In this document: one piece after another, positions 62,363 to 64,000 of the stretch
How positions within the stretch are numbered: the first letter of the stretch is position 1
How the letters are laid out: each line of letters begins with the position of its first letter
DNA from: Shewanella gelidimarina
GTDB taxonomy: Bacteria; Pseudomonadota; Gammaproteobacteria; Enterobacterales; Shewanellaceae
Direction: 5' to 3'
DNA: 64,000 nucleotides
NCBI RefSeq assembly: GCF_023283945.1
Contig: NZ_JAKIKW010000002.1
Location: 62,001 to 126,000, forward strand
Position numbers and translations under genes: made by a program
Notes under the pieces: generated by a model
Databases searched by the model: none
What the model was told of the DNA's origin: nothing
Seen by the model: only the letters and a program-made list of their open reading frames with translations

Positions 62363-63091
62363 ATGACAGATCTTGAGCAGCAGGTATTTACTCAAGTACG
62401 CGCTATTATCAGCAATGAAGAGCAGGTAATTGGTCGTAGAGGGATACTTATCCCGTTAAAAAAAGCCATCATTGCTGATGGTGATATTCGAAATGTGATT
62501 GATATTGTCTCGTCAGATCCGGCGTTATCGGCACACTTACTGTGGCGCAGCAGTACGGCGAATCAAATCTCGGCACCATCCATAAAGAATCGTTCATTGA
62601 AAGATGCTTTAGTGAGACTAGGGCAGGTGAACATCTATCGTTATGCGTTTACCTTTTATTTGAAAGAAAGGTTAGATGAGCTAAAAGAACCATATAAAAA
62701 ATTAGTTCATGGCTACTGGGCACTGACTGAAGCCGTTGCAACAGAAGCTGTTGATAGCCTACATCAAATGAACAGCTTTGACATCAGCCCAGATGAAGTG
62801 CAAACATTGGCATTATTTAGCGTATTTGGTGACATCATCGCGTTGACTGCGTTTGCTTATTTAAACCATGATAACGATAAGCCCTACTCGCTTAGTGTGC
62901 TTAAAGCCGTCATTGAAAATCAGCAACAAACGTTGACGATGGAAGCTTTCGAATCGTTGGGGCTCGATGAAGAGTTACGTGATGAGTTTTTGATCGCACA
63001 TAATTTACGCCAAACACATAATGCTGCTTCACCAGGATTGGTGCTTCGGCGCACGCTCGCTAAAAGAAAGTTATTATTGCGACCGTTATAG
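62363..63091 (+). CDS. HDOD-domain protein
   Basis: A 242-residue cytosolic protein from ATG 62363 (MTDLEQQVFTQVRAIISNEE). HDOD pattern: IVSSDPALSAHLLWRSSTAN at ~52-71, then SLKDALVRLGQVNIYRYAF at ~80-98. No HD metal residues, as is usual for HDOD. Such domains serve in signalling proteins. Role unknown. Confidence 0.8.
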   Translation: MTDLEQQVFTQVRAIISNEEQVIGRRGILIPLKKAIIADGDIRNVIDIVSSDPALSAHLLWRSSTANQISAPSIKNRSLKDALVRLGQVNIYRYAFTFYLKERLDELKEPYKKLVHGYWALTEAVATEAVDSLHQMNSFDISPDEVQTLALFSVFGDIIALTAFAYLNHDNDKPYSLSVLKAVIENQQQTLTMEAFESLGLDEELRDEFLIAHNLRQTHNAASPGLVLRRTLAKRKLLLRPL

Positions 63092-63095
63092 AACA

Positions 63096-63126
63096 TAAAA
63101 AAAGCCTGCTGTTAGCAGGCTTTTTT
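63096..63126. terminator. Bidirectional terminator
   Basis: AAAAAAAGCCTGCT pairs with AGCAGGCTTTTTT across a short GTT loop, between convergent genes. Confidence 0.88.
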
Positions 63127-63147
63127 ATGAGCGACAGTATTAAATCG

Positions 63148-64000
63148 CTAATCGTGTTTCTGTTGATAAATCCCTTCCTTTGCCACCATCTCTAGCCAAT
63201 GCTGCGCTAAACGTGCATTAGCCCCATTTCTGCGATAAGCACCAAACAAGGGTCTTTTTAACCCTTCTCTACCTAATTTAATGCTCACGAGGTTTAAGCC
63301 GTGGCTTTCGCTGATAGACCAGTTTGGTAACGCTGCGATACCATCTTTACACGCGATACGTTGTAGTAACATCATGGTGAGATCGCACTTAATCACTGGT
63401 CCTGCTTGAATGCCAGCAGGTTCCATGAAATGACGATAAATATCCAAACGGTCGAGCGACACTGGGTAACTTAAAATCGCCAAGTTTTCGAGTTGTTTTG
63501 GGGTGACAAATTGCTCTTGTGCAAGCGGGTGATCGCTGGACACAACAAGTCGCACTTCAAAGTCAAAAAGATGTTGGTAAGCAATTGCTTGTCCTGGCAC
63601 TGGATCTGACGTTAACACCACATCCAGTTCCCCTAATTCAAGCGCGTTGAGAGAGTCGAAAAGATGGCGACTCGAAAGGTCGAGATCGGCCTGTGGATAC
63701 TCCTGCCTGAATTGCTCCATAACGGGCATTAGCCAGCGAAAACAGCTATGGCATTCAATACCGACACCCAGTTTGCTATCACCCTCTTCAAGTCCCTTTT
63801 TGAGGTCAAACTCAGTTTCAATGACTTTAGGTAAAATATCTTCTGCCAGGTTTAGCAATCTGGCACCTTCTTGGGTGAAAGAGAGAGGCTTACTTTTTCG
63901 CACAAAAATGGTCGAATTAATCCTGGTTTCAAGTTCCTTGATCTGATGAGACAGTGCCGACTGTGTGACAAAGCGTTTCTTGGCAGCTCCCGCGAGGCTG
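63148..64000 (-). CDS. metR: LysR-family regulator, MetR-like (5' end outside window)
   Basis: Partial; at least 284 residues, reading beyond 64000. The frame upstream of the GTG at 63903 is open to the window edge and encodes the LysR helix-turn-helix (AAKKRFVTQSALSHQIKELE), so that GTG is an internal Val. Effector domain ~85-285 with IECHSCFRWLMPVMEQFRQE, typical of MetR, which uses homocysteine to control methionine genes. MetR is a strong match by pattern; the start lies outside. Confidence 0.85.
   Translation of the reverse strand, partial: SLAGAAKKRFVTQSALSHQIKELETRINSTIFVRKSKPLSFTQEGARLLNLAEDILPKVIETEFDLKKGLEEGDSKLGVGIECHSCFRWLMPVMEQFRQEYPQADLDLSSRHLFDSLNALELGELDVVLTSDPVPGQAIAYQHLFDFEVRLVVSSDHPLAQEQFVTPKQLENLAILSYPVSLDRLDIYRHFMEPAGIQAGPVIKCDLTMMLLQRIACKDGIAALPNWSISESHGLNLVSIKLGREGLKRPLFGAYRRNGANARLAQHWLEMVAKEGIYQQKHD

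Noticed and set aside
1..64000. CRISPR array
   Set aside because: No regularly spaced repeats with unique spacers were seen; the only tandem arrays are the 24-bp coding repeats, the 21-bp pair and the 13-bp iteron-like units.

Overview
The window looks like a chromosome segment of a marine gammaproteobacterium, most likely Shewanella or a close Alteromonadales relative. The evidence is the rpsU-yqeY-dnaG-rpoD macromolecular synthesis cluster with tsaD divergent from it, long-form pyrB, hemL, lgt, nhaD and gspAB, together with Shewanella-like protein sequences. This assignment rests on family recognition only; no database search was run.

Layout. 1-7.5 kb is chromosomal: a porin, an outer-membrane-type protein, a short CstA-family transporter, a HAD phosphatase and a small exported protein, with two diverged copies of a ~105-bp non-coding repeat. 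7.5-22.6 kb is a 15-kb integrative island in the 3' end of a tRNA-Ile2(CAU)-like gene. 22.6-33.3 kb is core genome: tRNA, rpoD, dnaG, yqeY, rpsU, tsaD, plsY, folB, folK, uppP, rlmA and an L,D-transpeptidase. 33.3-50.56 kb is a second island, inserted in the last codons of lpp. It carries a P4-type integrase, an AlpA-like regulator, an inovirus Gp2-like protein, and a Type I restriction-modification locus with several added nuclease-like genes. 50.55-64 kb is core genome again: lpp, cca, gspA, gspB, nhaD, hemL, pyrB, lgt, a TonB-receptor remnant, a GDSL esterase, an HDOD protein and a metR-like gene that runs off the window.

Island 1 is the most unusual part. It holds three copies of the 46-bp tRNA 3' end: 7513-7558 (minus), 14283-14328 (plus) and 22572-22617 (minus, inside the intact tRNA). 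The outer two are direct repeats and behave as attR and attL. The middle copy is inverted and carries both element-specific arms, so it is an intact attP. The excised circle would therefore have two ~940-bp inverted repeats, each containing an attP, separating two unique regions of ~6.4 and ~6.8 kb. This resembles the yeast 2-micron plasmid, where Flp, also a tyrosine recombinase, inverts one half relative to the other. One half carries a replication module (acidic repeat protein, minimal family-A DNA polymerase, P-loop helicase-like ATPase) plus an XRE/ImmA regulator-protease pair. The other half carries the integrase, an FRG + DUF262 gene pair (possible phage defence), DUF2787, several tiny genes and a beta-helix lipoprotein. 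Short CG-periodic boxes (runs of GNC triplets) recur through the whole island, in genes and in the repeats alike.

Island 2 separates an L,D-transpeptidase gene from lpp. These were probably convergent neighbours, and the first enzyme may attach the second product to peptidoglycan. Its 23-bp attachment core covers the codons of the C-terminal Lpp lysine and the stop, which the island restores.
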